From: VFBF01 sp033764865
GTDB lineage: Bacteria > Pseudomonadota > Alphaproteobacteria > Caulobacterales > Aquidulcibacteraceae
Assembly (NCBI GenBank): GCA_033764865.1
Contig: JANRIM010000083.1
Span: 38,667 to 102,666 of the forward strand
DNA: 64,000 nt
Direction of reading: 5' to 3'
The translations under genes and the position numbers were made by a program. Of this stretch, positions 49,993 to 58,409 are shown piece by piece; the first letter of the stretch is position 1; each line of letters starts with the position of its first letter. The notes under the pieces are model-generated. The model worked only from the letters and a program-made list of their open reading frames with translations, was not told the origin of the DNA and did not search any database.

Positions 49993-50988
49993 ATGATCCG
50001 CACACTCGCCACCGCCGGACTGTGCCTTGTCGTCGCCGCCTGTCAGACCCACGGCGTCGGCCCGCGCATGGATCCTCAAACCGCGACGTGGGTCGCGGAT
50101 TTCGCCACGCAACCGCCGCGCGAGAGCCAAGGCCTGGAGGACCTGCGCCAAACCTATCGCGAGGCGCTCATCGCCGGCTCCGTGCCGCCCGATCCCCGCG
50201 TTGCGACGCGCGCGCTGAGCTATCCCAGCGCCGCGGGGCCGCAAGCCGCCCGCCTCTACACGCCCGCCGGTGCCGCCGCGCGTGGCCCGCTGATCCTGTA
50301 TGTTCATGGCGGAGGCTTCGCGGTTGGCGACCTCGACAGTCATGACAGCCTAGCCCGCCTGATCAGCGCGTCGGCGCGGGTGCGGGTGCTGACCCTCGAC
50401 TACCGGCGCGCGCCGGAAGCGCCCTTCCCCGCAGCGCGCGACGACGTGGTGTCGGCCTTCGAATGGGTGGCGGCGCACGCCGGGGATCTCGGCGCCGATG
50501 CGCGGCACATCGCGCTTGCGGGCGAAAGCGCCGGTGCGGCCCATGCCGTGGCGGCCGCTCAAATCCTCAAGACGCGCACCGCTCGACCCAAACTCGTCTG
50601 GGTGATGTCACCCGCGCTCGACGCCACGACCTCCGGGCGAAGCTACCAGACATATGCGACCGGCGCTGGCCGTACGGCGGCCGAGTTCGCGTATCTCTGG
50701 TCGCTCTATGTCCCCGACGCCGCCAAACGCCGCACGCCCGAGGTATCGCCCGTGTTCGCCGATCTCACCGGGTTCCCGTCTCTGTTCATCTATCCCGCGC
50801 AACTCGATCCCGCCCATGACGACGGCATCGCCTTCGCGCAGCGCGCCGAGCGACACGGTACGCCAGTGACGTTGCGGGTGCGCGCGGGCCTCATCCACCA
50901 GTATCCCGAGATCACCGGCGTGTCGCGCGCGAGCCGTACGGCGGTCGTTCAAGCGGCCAGGGAGGTGACGGCGGCGCTGCGCCGCTGA
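49993..50988 (+). CDS. Alpha/beta hydrolase lipoprotein (HSL-family esterase)
   Basis: 331 residues with a lipoprotein leader (MIRTLATAGLCLVVAAC, Cys17). The hormone-sensitive-lipase oxyanion motif HGGGFAVGD is near residue 103, the nucleophile is in ALAGESAGAAHAV near residue 178, the acid in PAQLDPAHDDG and the His in GLIHQYPE. It is an esterase of the cell envelope for short acyl esters. AAGGAGACG stands before the ATG. Its 133-base upstream gap holds no other feature. Confidence 0.9.
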   Translation: MIRTLATAGLCLVVAACQTHGVGPRMDPQTATWVADFATQPPRESQGLEDLRQTYREALIAGSVPPDPRVATRALSYPSAAGPQAARLYTPAGAAARGPLILYVHGGGFAVGDLDSHDSLARLISASARVRVLTLDYRRAPEAPFPAARDDVVSAFEWVAAHAGDLGADARHIALAGESAGAAHAVAAAQILKTRTARPKLVWVMSPALDATTSGRSYQTYATGAGRTAAEFAYLWSLYVPDAAKRRTPEVSPVFADLTGFPSLFIYPAQLDPAHDDGIAFAQRAERHGTPVTLRVRAGLIHQYPEITGVSRASRTAVVQAAREVTAALRR

Positions 50989-51058
50989 GCCGGCGCACAT
51001 GTCCCAACCGGGCGACGGCGTCTCAGGCGCTGCGACGCGCGCACTGCAGGTCACGCTC

Positions 51059-52057
51059 TCAAGGGCCAGCAGTGTCCGCAGCCCGCCGCCGCCCGACGCG
51101 CTGGCGGTACACGTGCGGTGAAACGCCCGTGATCCGCTTGAACAACCGGCGAAACGCCGATGGGTCGGCGTAGCCTACCGACCAGGCGATCTGATCGACG
51201 GTGCTGTCGCTCAACTCGAGCGCGTCGCGCGCCTTCATCACCCGCACCTGCTGGAGATAGTCGGTCGGCCGAAGCCCCGTTACGCGGGCGAACCGGCGCT
51301 GGAAGGTGCGATCGGCTAGGCCCGCCTGCGCAGCGAGCGCGGGGATCGAGTGCGCCTCCGCCGCGGCCGCGTGAAGCCGGTGCTGCACGCGCAGCACCGG
51401 CTTGTCGCCGTGATCAAAGTCAGGGACGAAGCCCTTGTAAACGTCTTGCGCGCGCCGCGGCGGCTCAACCAGCAGGAATCGCGCGGTGGCCAGCATCATC
51501 GCCGGGCCGAGCACCCGCTCCACCAGCGTCAGTCCGAGATCCATCCACGCGAAGATCCCGCCAGCGGTCATGATATCGCCGTCGTCCACCACCATCGCGT
51601 CGATGGCCTCATGCACACTGGGAAAGCGCTCAGCCAGGGTGGCGGCGAAGGCCCAATGCGTCGTCGCCCGACGTCCATCGATGAGACCGGTCTCGGCCAG
51701 CACGAACGCGCCGGCGCACACAGAGCAGGCGACGGCGCCCTGCGCATGGCGTTCATTCAGCCACTGCGCGGCGACAGGCATGGGACCCATCTCCTTCGGC
51801 ATGACGATGCTGGGCGGGGCGATGACGTGCGTGAGCTTGTGGTCTCGCCCGGGATGGCTGTCCCACGTGCAGGAGACGGAGGCGCCATCGACCCGCCAGT
51901 GCGATACACGGACCTGCCGGACCGCATCGGCCCCCTCGCGCCCGGACCATTCGCCTGCAATCCGGAACAGGTCGGCCAAGCCGTGCACGGCCGCAAGCTG
52001 GCAATCGGGATAGATCAGCAGACCCACCTCGGCGACGATGTCCGCACGCACGCTCAT
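51059..52057 (-). CDS. GlxA-type AraC family regulator with DJ-1/PfpI domain
   Basis: 332 residues. Residues about 8-185 form a DJ-1/PfpI-like domain with the Cys nucleophile region VACSVCAGAFVLAETGLIDGRRATTHW read in two parts; the C-terminal 100 residues are the AraC HTH (IPALAAQAGLADRTFQRRFARVTG, then IAWSVGYADPSAFRRLFKRITGVSP). Proteins of this layout sense small ligands. It is divergent from the interrupted hydrolase gene, which is its likely target; direct repeats lie between them. Confidence 0.93.
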   Translation of the reverse strand: MSVRADIVAEVGLLIYPDCQLAAVHGLADLFRIAGEWSGREGADAVRQVRVSHWRVDGASVSCTWDSHPGRDHKLTHVIAPPSIVMPKEMGPMPVAAQWLNERHAQGAVACSVCAGAFVLAETGLIDGRRATTHWAFAATLAERFPSVHEAIDAMVVDDGDIMTAGGIFAWMDLGLTLVERVLGPAMMLATARFLLVEPPRRAQDVYKGFVPDFDHGDKPVLRVQHRLHAAAAEAHSIPALAAQAGLADRTFQRRFARVTGLRPTDYLQQVRVMKARDALELSDSTVDQIAWSVGYADPSAFRRLFKRITGVSPHVYRQRVGRRRAADTAGP

Positions 52058-52058
52058 T

Positions 52059-52085
52059 TGTCACTTATAGCCCGCACCATGTCAC
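52059..52085. promoter_or_regulatory. Direct repeats TGTCAC, possible AraC-type site
   Basis: TGTCAC at 52059-52064 and again at 52080-52085, 21 bases apart, two helical turns. AraC-family proteins often bind such direct repeats in the divergent promoter next to their gene. The regulator gene starts at 52057. Confidence 0.45.
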
Positions 52086-52157
52086 ATTCGCCACGCCCGA
52101 CCGGCCTTCCCACAGCCTATCTCCCACCCATCGCAATGGCGGAGACAGGACGGCGCG

Positions 52158-53123
52158 ATGACCATCACGCGACACGCGGAGGCCAGCCGACACAACGTTC
52201 TGGCCGGGGGCGGCGCCATCGCCGCCTCGCTCGGCCTTTCGATGAAAACCAGCGCCGAGGCGGCGCAGACAAACGGAGACACGACCATGAGCAGCGGCAC
52301 GATCACAACCCGCGACGGCGCACGCATCTTCTACAAGGATTGGGGGCCGCGCGGAGCCCAACCGATCGTCTTTCACCATGGCTGGCCGCTCAGCGGCGAC
52401 GACTAGGACAACCAGATGCTGTTCTTCCTCGGCGAGGGATACCGCGTCATCGCCCATGACCGGCGCGGTCATGGACGTTCGGACCAGACCGACACCGGCA
52501 ACGACATGGACACCTACGCCGCCGACGTCGCCGATCTCGCAGCGACGCTGGATCTCCGGAACGCCGTGCACATCGGTCATTCGACCGGAGGCGGGGAAGT
52601 GGCGCGGTATGTGGCGCGCGCCCCGGCAGGGCGCGTGGCCAAGGCGGTCCTGATCGGCGGCGTGCCGCCGATCATGCTGCAGACCGCAGCCAATCCCGAT
52701 GGCTTGCCCATGACGGTGTTCGACGGCTTCCGCGCCGCTTTCGTCGCCAACCGCGCCCAGTTTTTCGCCGATGTGCCCGCAGGGCCGTTCTACGGATTCA
52801 ACCGACCGGGCGCGACGATCAGCCAGGGGTTGATCGACAACTGGTGGCGGCAGGGCATGGCCGGCGGGGCCAAGGCGCAATACGATTGCATCGCGGTCTT
52901 CTCGGAAACCGATTTCAGCGAGGATCTGCGCCGCATCGCGGTTCCGGTGCTGGTGATGCACGGTGAGGACGACCAGATCGTGCCGATCGGGGCCTCCGCG
53001 CACAAGGCGATCAAGTTGCTGCCGCAGGGCGTCCTGAAGACATATCCGGAGCTGTCGCACGGCATGTTCGCCACCCACCCGGACGTGATCAACGCCGACC
53101 TGTTGGCCTTCGTGCGCGGCTGA
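52158..53123 (+). pseudogene. Alpha/beta hydrolase (non-heme chloroperoxidase-like) interrupted by one in-frame TAG
   Basis: 322 codons from ATG 52158 with a TAG at 52404-52406. Before it: a leader containing SRHNVLAGGGAIAASLG, which looks like a Tat leader whose second Arg (CGC) has become His (CAC), then IFYKDWGPRGAQPIVFHHGWPLSGDD. After it, same frame: DNQMLFFLGEGYRVIAHDRRGHGRSDQ, with nucleophile GHSTGGGE, HGEDDQIVPI and the His of ELSHGMF. Relatives read DDWDxQMLFF, so the stop stands for Trp (TGG to TAG). All catalytic residues are preserved. Recent nonsense mutation, sequencing error, or read-through are all possible. Confidence 0.85.
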
Positions 53124-53238
53124 CGGGGGAGGCCGGGCTGCACCCGCAGCCCGGCCCTGCCCGTCGCCCGATCCCTTCGCCCTGCACAGGCGCGCGAAGG
53201 TCACCGGGTGCGCACGCCGAATTCCGGCGCGCCGACGC

Positions 53239-53751
53239 TCATGGCGTCGGGAGAGGAATGCGGCGCAGTACCGCGTCATAGGCCGCCAGATCCAGAAAGG
53301 CGTTGGCTTCGACAGCCTGGCCGCCCGCCATGCGGAAGATCCAGGCGTAGCGGTTGCGATAGGCGCCGCCGTCCATCGCGGTCGCCTCACCCACCCAATG
53401 AATGATGACGTGGTCGCCATCAGCCCAGACGCGCCAGGACACCGGGCGGACGGGCCTCGATAGCCGTTGGGTGAACGGTTGGATCGCGCGCAACAGCGCG
53501 TCGCGTCCACGGAACTGGCCGGCGCTCGGTCCCGATCCTTCGATCGTCCATACCGCCTCGGGCGCCAGCATCTCGCCGAAAAACCCCATGCCGCCCGCCG
53601 CCCACCGCGTGAACGCGGCATCGACAATCTGCTTGTTCTCAGCCTCCTCGAAAGCCCGCGCATCCATCGCGTGCTCTCGCGCCGCGGCCGCAGACATGTC
53701 CGCAATCGGCATCGCCGCCAGGACCATGGCGATCATCGCTGCATGACGCAT
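53239..53751 (-). CDS. Exported NTF2-like (SnoaL fold) protein
   Basis: 170 residues with a signal peptide (to about residue 24, AAAA). The body begins FEEAENKQIVDAAFTRWAAGG, with EMLAPEAVWTIEGSGPSAGQFRGRDALL as the SnoaL helix-turn, then VSWRVWADGDHVIIHWVGEATAMDG. Enzymes of this fold isomerise, dehydrate or bind small hydrophobic compounds. Its stop is at 53239 and its start is 1 base after the aldo/keto reductase stop, so both are one operon. Confidence 0.82.
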   Translation of the reverse strand: MRHAAMIAMVLAAMPIADMSAAAAREHAMDARAFEEAENKQIVDAAFTRWAAGGMGFFGEMLAPEAVWTIEGSGPSAGQFRGRDALLRAIQPFTQRLSRPVRPVSWRVWADGDHVIIHWVGEATAMDGGAYRNRYAWIFRMAGGQAVEANAFLDLAAYDAVLRRIPLPTP

Positions 53752-53752
53752 G

Positions 53753-54820
53753 TCAGGTCACTCCCGCCAGCGCGCCGACCCCGTACATCAATTGCCGCAC
53801 CATCGGGCGCGCGACAAACCGCTGTGGAAAGATGGGATCGACCGCGCTTGCGCGATCCAGTCGCTCACGCTGCGCGTCCGACAGCGCCACATCGAGTGCG
53901 GCGATGTTGTCCTTCGCCTGCGCCAGGGTACGCGCACCGATCACCGGCGCGATGACCGCTGGGTTCAGCAGCGTCCAGGCGATCGCCACCTGAGAGGGCG
54001 TCGCCCCCAGCTCCTCGGCCACTGCCTTCACGGTATCGGCAATGGCGAGAGCCCGGGCGTTCAAGTGACCCGAGGCGGCGATGACGCCCCTTCGCGTTTC
54101 CGCGATGTCGGCCCCATGGTCGTCAGACAGGTCCGACGCATCGTATTTTCCGGTCAGAACGCCGCCGCCCAGCGGCGACCAGGGCAGCACGCCGAGGCCG
54201 AGAGCCTGCGCCATCGGGATCAACTCGTGCTCCACCGTGCGCTCCACCAGGCTGTACTCGATCTGGAGCGCAACCAGCGGCGACCAGCCACGCAGATCCG
54301 CCATGGTCTGCAGCTGCGCGATGCGCCAGGCGGGTGCGTTGCAGATGCCGAGATAAAGCACCTTGCCGGCGCGGACGAGGTCGTCCAGGCCGCGCATCAG
54401 TTCATCGGGCGACGTCGTGAAATCCCAGGCATGGACGTAGAGCAAGTCGACGCGGTCCGTGTCGAGCTGGCGCAGGCTGGCCTCCACAGACCGCACCAGA
54501 TTGAAGCGGTGGTTGCCGCCTGAGTTGATGTTCTCGGGATCGCGCGCCATCGTGAACTTCGTCGCGACGACGAGTCGGTCGCGCTTGGCCTTGATGAAGC
54601 CGCCGAGCAGTCGTTCAGACTCCCCGCCAGTGTAGTTGACCGCCGTGTCGATCATGTTGCCGCCATTGTCGACGTAGACGTCGAAGATGCGCCTGGCCTC
54701 CTCCGCGTTCGCACCCCAGCCCCACGATTCGCCAAACGTCATGGCGCCGAGCGCAAGCGGCGAGACCCGCAGTCCCGATCGGCCCAGCAGCCGGTAGCGG
54801 TCAAGGTCGTGAATGGGCAT
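53753..54820 (-). CDS. Aldo/keto reductase
   Basis: 355 residues. Tetrad: Asp and Tyr in NMIDTAVNYTGG, Lys in LVVATKFTMA, His in DLLYVHAWD. The NADPH-binding end is PVIGARTLAQAKDNIAALDV. It is of the broad AKR11/12-like branch acting on aldehydes or ketones. It is divergent from an AraC-type regulator at 54969 and upstream of the NTF2-like gene on the same strand. Confidence 0.93.
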   Translation of the reverse strand: MPIHDLDRYRLLGRSGLRVSPLALGAMTFGESWGWGANAEEARRIFDVYVDNGGNMIDTAVNYTGGESERLLGGFIKAKRDRLVVATKFTMARDPENINSGGNHRFNLVRSVEASLRQLDTDRVDLLYVHAWDFTTSPDELMRGLDDLVRAGKVLYLGICNAPAWRIAQLQTMADLRGWSPLVALQIEYSLVERTVEHELIPMAQALGLGVLPWSPLGGGVLTGKYDASDLSDDHGADIAETRRGVIAASGHLNARALAIADTVKAVAEELGATPSQVAIAWTLLNPAVIAPVIGARTLAQAKDNIAALDVALSDAQRERLDRASAVDPIFPQRFVARPMVRQLMYGVGALAGVT

Positions 54821-54854
54821 GCAAACTCCGGCATCTCATTCGGGTGTCCGGTAG

Positions 54855-54871
54855 ATGGCCGAACATGGCCG
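54855..54871. promoter_or_regulatory. Direct repeat ATGGCCG before the AraC gene
   Basis: ATGGCCG at 54855-54861 and 54865-54871, 10 bases apart (one helical turn), in the 148-base divergent gap between the aldo/keto reductase and the AraC-type gene. It may be an AraC half-site pair. Confidence 0.35.
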
Positions 54872-54968
54872 GGCGGCGTTAGCGCGATCGCCCGTGTTTC
54901 TTGCACAATCGTCCAGCGGAGGCCCTGCCCGCTTGTCGTCGGACGCACCTTCTGGAACCATCGCGTGT

Positions 54969-55871
54969 ATGCAGCCACTGGACCAATTCGCGCGCGCGAT
55001 CGCCCGGCACGCGCCCGCTGACGGAACCTGGGATTGCCTCATCCCGGGGGTCAGGCTGATCCGGGCCTCGCAGCCCACAATGCCCATGCCGGTTATCTAC
55101 GAGCCCACGATGTGCTTCGTCGCGCAGGGGCGTAAGCGGGCGCTGCTGGGCGACATGACATATGTGTACGATGCGGCATCCTATCTGGTCGCGTCGGTCG
55201 GCTTGCCGGTCATCGGCTCGGTCATCGAGGCGAGCGAGGCTGCGCCCTATCTGTGCCTCCAACTCGACCTCGACCGGGGCGAGCTTGGCGAAGTGGCGGC
55301 CGCTCATCCGCGCAGCGCCAGCACCAGCCAGGGAGACGAACAGGGCCTCACGCTCGGCAGAACGACGCCGGCCTTGCTGGATTGCGTCGTGCGGCTGGTC
55401 GGGCTGCTCGATTCGCCGGACGATATCGACGCGCTGGCGCCGCTCATCACCCGCGAAATTCTCTATCGCCTGCTGACCGGCCCGGACGGCGGCGTCATCC
55501 GCAGCATGACCCAGGCCGACAGCCGGCTGAACCAGATCGCCCGCGCCATCCTATGGATCCGGGAGCACTTCCGCGAAGCGTACCGGATCAAGGACGCAGC
55601 GGATGTGGCGCACATGAGCCTTTCCTCCTTCCACCAGCACTTCAAGGCGATCACCGGCATGAGCCCCCTGGAGTTCCGCACGCACCTGCGCCTTCAGGAA
55701 GCGCGGCGGCTGATGGTGGCCGAGGCCCGCGACGCCGCGAGCGCAGGGTTCGAGGTGGGCTACGGCAGCCCGTCCCAGTTCAGCCGGGACTATGCGCGCC
55801 TGTTTGGAGCGCCGCCTGCAACACATGCCGCCCAACTGCGGGGCGACGCTGCAGGGCCGGCTGCGCCGTAG
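54969..55871 (+). CDS. AraC family regulator with AraC_N domain
   Basis: 300 residues. The N-terminal AraC_N cupin domain holds YEPTMCFVAQGRKRALLGD and YDAASYLVASVGLPVIGSV; the C-terminal HTH pair is in IKDAADVAHMSLSSFHQHFKAITGMSPLEF and AASAGFEVGYGSPSQFSRDYARLFG. This layout is that of YqhC-type activators, which control aldehyde reductases, and the divergent neighbour is an aldo/keto reductase. ATG 54969 is used; the upstream open frame has no domain. Confidence 0.92.
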   Translation: MQPLDQFARAIARHAPADGTWDCLIPGVRLIRASQPTMPMPVIYEPTMCFVAQGRKRALLGDMTYVYDAASYLVASVGLPVIGSVIEASEAAPYLCLQLDLDRGELGEVAAAHPRSASTSQGDEQGLTLGRTTPALLDCVVRLVGLLDSPDDIDALAPLITREILYRLLTGPDGGVIRSMTQADSRLNQIARAILWIREHFREAYRIKDAADVAHMSLSSFHQHFKAITGMSPLEFRTHLRLQEARRLMVAEARDAASAGFEVGYGSPSQFSRDYARLFGAPPATHAAQLRGDAAGPAAP

Positions 55872-55955
55872 CCCTCTCAGGCGGTGCGTGCCTGTCCACC
55901 CGCTGCTACGCAGTCCGGTAAAGCGCTCGCAGGTCTCGCCGTGTTGACGGCGCGT

Positions 55956-56441
55956 TCAAAGCCCCAGCTCGCTCAGGCCCGGGTGATCCGCGGGTCGGGG
56001 GCCCGGAGCCCAGCGATAGAGACGCTCCGCCTCTCCGATCGGCGCATCGTTGATGCTCGCCACGCGGCGTCGCATGAGCCCAGCGGCGTCGAACTCCCAG
56101 AGTTCGACGCCGTAGCTGCGAAACCATTGGCCGCCTGTGTCATGCCATTCGCACGCGAAGCGCACCGCCATGCGGTTGTTCCGGAAACCCCAGACTTCCT
56201 TGATCAGGCGATAGTCCAGTTCCTTGGCCCACTTGCGCGCCAGGAACGCCTCGATCTCGGCCCGGCCGTAAATGAAGTCGGTGCGGTTGCGCCAGTGACA
56301 GTCCGGCGTGTACGCGAGCGCGACACGCTGCGGATCGCGCGAATTCCACGCGTCCTCCGCCATGCGCGCCTTCTGCGCCGCTGTCGTTTCGTCGAAGGGC
56401 GGCACGGGCGGCCGTGCCGCCTGTTGAGCAGGGTCGGTCAT
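55956..56441 (-). CDS. DUF1348 NTF2-like protein
   Basis: 161 residues. Residues 20-150 match the DUF1348 pattern of small NTF2-fold proteins: AEDAWNSRDPQRVALAYTPDCHWRNRTDF, FLARKWAKELDYRLIKEVWGFRNNRMAVRF, ACEWHDTGGQWFRSYGVELWEFD and MRRRVASINDAPI in separate blocks. No signal peptide. It is on the same strand as the AhpD-like gene (69 bases apart). Confidence 0.9.
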   Translation of the reverse strand: MTDPAQQAARPPVPPFDETTAAQKARMAEDAWNSRDPQRVALAYTPDCHWRNRTDFIYGRAEIEAFLARKWAKELDYRLIKEVWGFRNNRMAVRFACEWHDTGGQWFRSYGVELWEFDAAGLMRRRVASINDAPIGEAERLYRWAPGPRPADHPGLSELGL

Positions 56442-56510
56442 CGCTGGGTCCTTTGGATGATCGGGCGCGGGGGCGCGGCGCCCTGATGCCCAGGGCGCCG
56501 GCCTTGCGCG

Positions 56511-57059
56511 TCAGGCGGCCTGCCGACGCACCACGGGGAAGTCGATTTCGGTCCTGGCGACTTCGTTGATGTAGTTGGTCCACGTGTTGAGCGCGACGTG
56601 CTGGACGATCTCGACGATCTGCGCGTCATCGTAGCCGGCGAGCTTCACCGCGCGCACGTCCTCTTCGCTGACATGGCCGCGCGCATGCGCCACCTTCGCC
56701 GCGAAGCGCACGGCCGCGTCGGCCTTCGGATCATTGGAGGCGCCGTTGCGATTGGCGGTGATCTCGGCGTCATCGAGTTTGGCGACGTTCTTGCCCAGAT
56801 AGGTGTGCGCGGAGAGGCAATAGTCGCAGCCGTTGATTTCGGCGACGGCAAGCGCAATGCGCTCACGGGTCGCCGCCGGCAGCACGCCCTTGGCCAGCGC
56901 GCCGTTCATGCCGAGATAACCTTCAAGCGCCGCCGGGCTGCTGGACACGAGGCGGAACAGGTTGGGGACGCTGCCGAGCAGGCCCTTGACGGCTTCGAGC
57001 AAAGGGCGGGACGCAGCCGGGGCAGCGTCGATGGTGGCGGGAATGGCGAGACGGGACAT
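56511..57059 (-). CDS. Carboxymuconolactone decarboxylase/AhpD-like peroxidase-related protein
   Basis: 182 residues, helical. The redox motif is INGCDYCLSAHTYLGK with CxxC and the following His near residue 83, as in alkylhydroperoxidase AhpD-like proteins. A conserved tail VQHVALNTWTNYINEVARTEIDFP is typical. AAAGGAAC stands 9 bases before the ATG. It is divergent from a LysR gene and followed on the same strand by the DUF1348 gene. Confidence 0.93.
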   Translation of the reverse strand: MSRLAIPATIDAAPAASRPLLEAVKGLLGSVPNLFRLVSSSPAALEGYLGMNGALAKGVLPAATRERIALAVAEINGCDYCLSAHTYLGKNVAKLDDAEITANRNGASNDPKADAAVRFAAKVAHARGHVSEEDVRAVKLAGYDDAQIVEIVQHVALNTWTNYINEVARTEIDFPVVRRQAA

Positions 57060-57132
57060 GGGAAAGTTCCTTTCAGATGCTGATCGCGGCGAAAGCGCCC
57101 CAACGCCCTGAAAACTATTTCCTTCCGTCCGG

Positions 57133-57178
57133 GCGGATAATCCGCTAGTTCCGAGAGCCATCCTTCCATATTTTGGAA
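57133..57178. promoter_or_regulatory. LysR-type palindromes in the divergent promoter
   Basis: GCGGAT-A-ATCCGC at 57133-57145 is a perfect 6-base palindrome, and TTCCA-TATTT-TGGAA at 57164-57178 is an inverted repeat 6 bases before the LysR ATG. The second has the T-N11-A shape expected for LysR sites. Both lie between the AhpD-like and LysR genes. Confidence 0.6.
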
Positions 57179-57183
57179 ACGCC

Positions 57184-58086
57184 ATGGATCGTCTGGAAGC
57201 CATGCGGGTCGCCGTCGCCGTCGCCGACGCGGGCGGACTGTCAGCCGCTGGACGGTCCCTCGCCATGCCGCTCGCCACCGTCAGCCGCAAGGTCGCCGAG
57301 TTGGAGGCGAGCGTGCGGACCCAGATTTTCCAGCGCGCTGGCCGTGGTTTGAAGGTCACGGACGCCGGTGCGGCCTATCTCGACGCGTGCCGCAAAATCC
57401 TCGGCGACGTCGCCGACGCCGAGCGTGCGGCGGCCGGCGAGTACGTGGCGCCGCAAGGGGTCATCACCGTCGCTGCGCCGGTTGTGTTCGGACGCCTGCG
57501 GCTCTTGCCGCTTCTGCCCGGCTTTCTGGCGGCGTATCCGCTGGTCGACGTGCGCTTGACGCTTGCTGACCGCTACGTGGATCTCGCCGAGGAGCATGTC
57601 GACGCCGCTGTGCGGATCGGCGACCTTCCCGACAGCGCATTGAGGTCGATGCGCATCGGGGAAACCCGGCGGGCGGCGTGCGCGAGCCCTGACTACATCG
57701 CCCGCCGCGGCGCGCCCGCCTCACCGGCCGACCTCGCCGCCCACGAATGCGTCACGTTTGACCGCATCGATGCACGCGACAATTGGACGTTCGAGAACCA
57801 TGGCCGACCGGTCGAGGTGCGCGTGCGCTCGCGGATCAGCGTCAGCACCGCCGAGGCGGCCATCGATTGCGCGGTTGCGGGTGTCGGGATCACGCGGGTG
57901 CTCTGCTACCAGATTGCCGACCACCTCAGGGCGGGACGACTGACGCGCCTGCTGAACGCCTTCGAGCCGCCCCCCAGCCCCGTGCACCTGATCTATCCCG
58001 GTGGCGGGCGCGTGCCGATGAAACTGCGGGCGTTCCTCGACTACGTGGCCCCGCGGCTCCGGCAGACACTGGCAGGACAGTCCTGA
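57184..58086 (+). CDS. LysR family transcriptional regulator
   Basis: 300 residues, intact. The HTH is at residues 3-60 (VAVAVADAGGLSAAGRSLAMPLATVSRKVAELEA), and the effector domain follows, with RLLPLLPGFLAAYPLVDVRLTLADRYVDLAEEHVDAAVRIGDL in two parts, the CrgA-like branch. It is divergent from the AhpD-like gene, with palindromes in between, so that gene is its probable target together with DUF1348. Confidence 0.93.
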   Translation: MDRLEAMRVAVAVADAGGLSAAGRSLAMPLATVSRKVAELEASVRTQIFQRAGRGLKVTDAGAAYLDACRKILGDVADAERAAAGEYVAPQGVITVAAPVVFGRLRLLPLLPGFLAAYPLVDVRLTLADRYVDLAEEHVDAAVRIGDLPDSALRSMRIGETRRAACASPDYIARRGAPASPADLAAHECVTFDRIDARDNWTFENHGRPVEVRVRSRISVSTAEAAIDCAVAGVGITRVLCYQIADHLRAGRLTRLLNAFEPPPSPVHLIYPGGGRVPMKLRAFLDYVAPRLRQTLAGQS

Positions 58087-58409
58087 GCGCATCGCCCGGA
58101 GAGAAGCGCACCGGGGAAAAAGACTGTTGAAGGCATGGCGCGGACAAAGCCCTGCCCCGACACGCTCGCCCCTGTGCCCCGTCGCGAGGGGATCGGCGTC
58201 AATCCAAAACCGCCCGATTGCGTCAAGACAGGCGACCGCGCGGGTTTTCGGCTTTTTTCCAGCAATCGCAAGTCATTGCTCCGTATCTCGTTTCCGCCTG
58301 CCGGCACGTTTCGACGGACAAGGCGCCCCGTGAGCTCAGCGACCATCCGGCTAGGCGTGCGTCGGGAGAGCATGGCGCCCGCAGAGCGTCACGCCTCCCC
58401 AACCGCCCC
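58087..58409. other. Intergenic region after the LysR gene
   Basis: 323 bases without a supported gene, between the convergent LysR and hydrolase genes. Open frames here (such as 58135-58419) have basic, low-information translations and no ribosome binding site. A run ACCGCGCGGGTTTTCGGCTTTTTT at about 58238-58260 contains T stretches, but I see no proper hairpin before it. Confidence 0.5.

Noticed and set aside
42421..52406. Pyrrolysine or general UAG recoding as explanation of the two TAG interruptions
   Set aside because: TAG is the normal stop of many genes in the window, the affected genes are not methylamine methyltransferases, and no pyl genes are visible.
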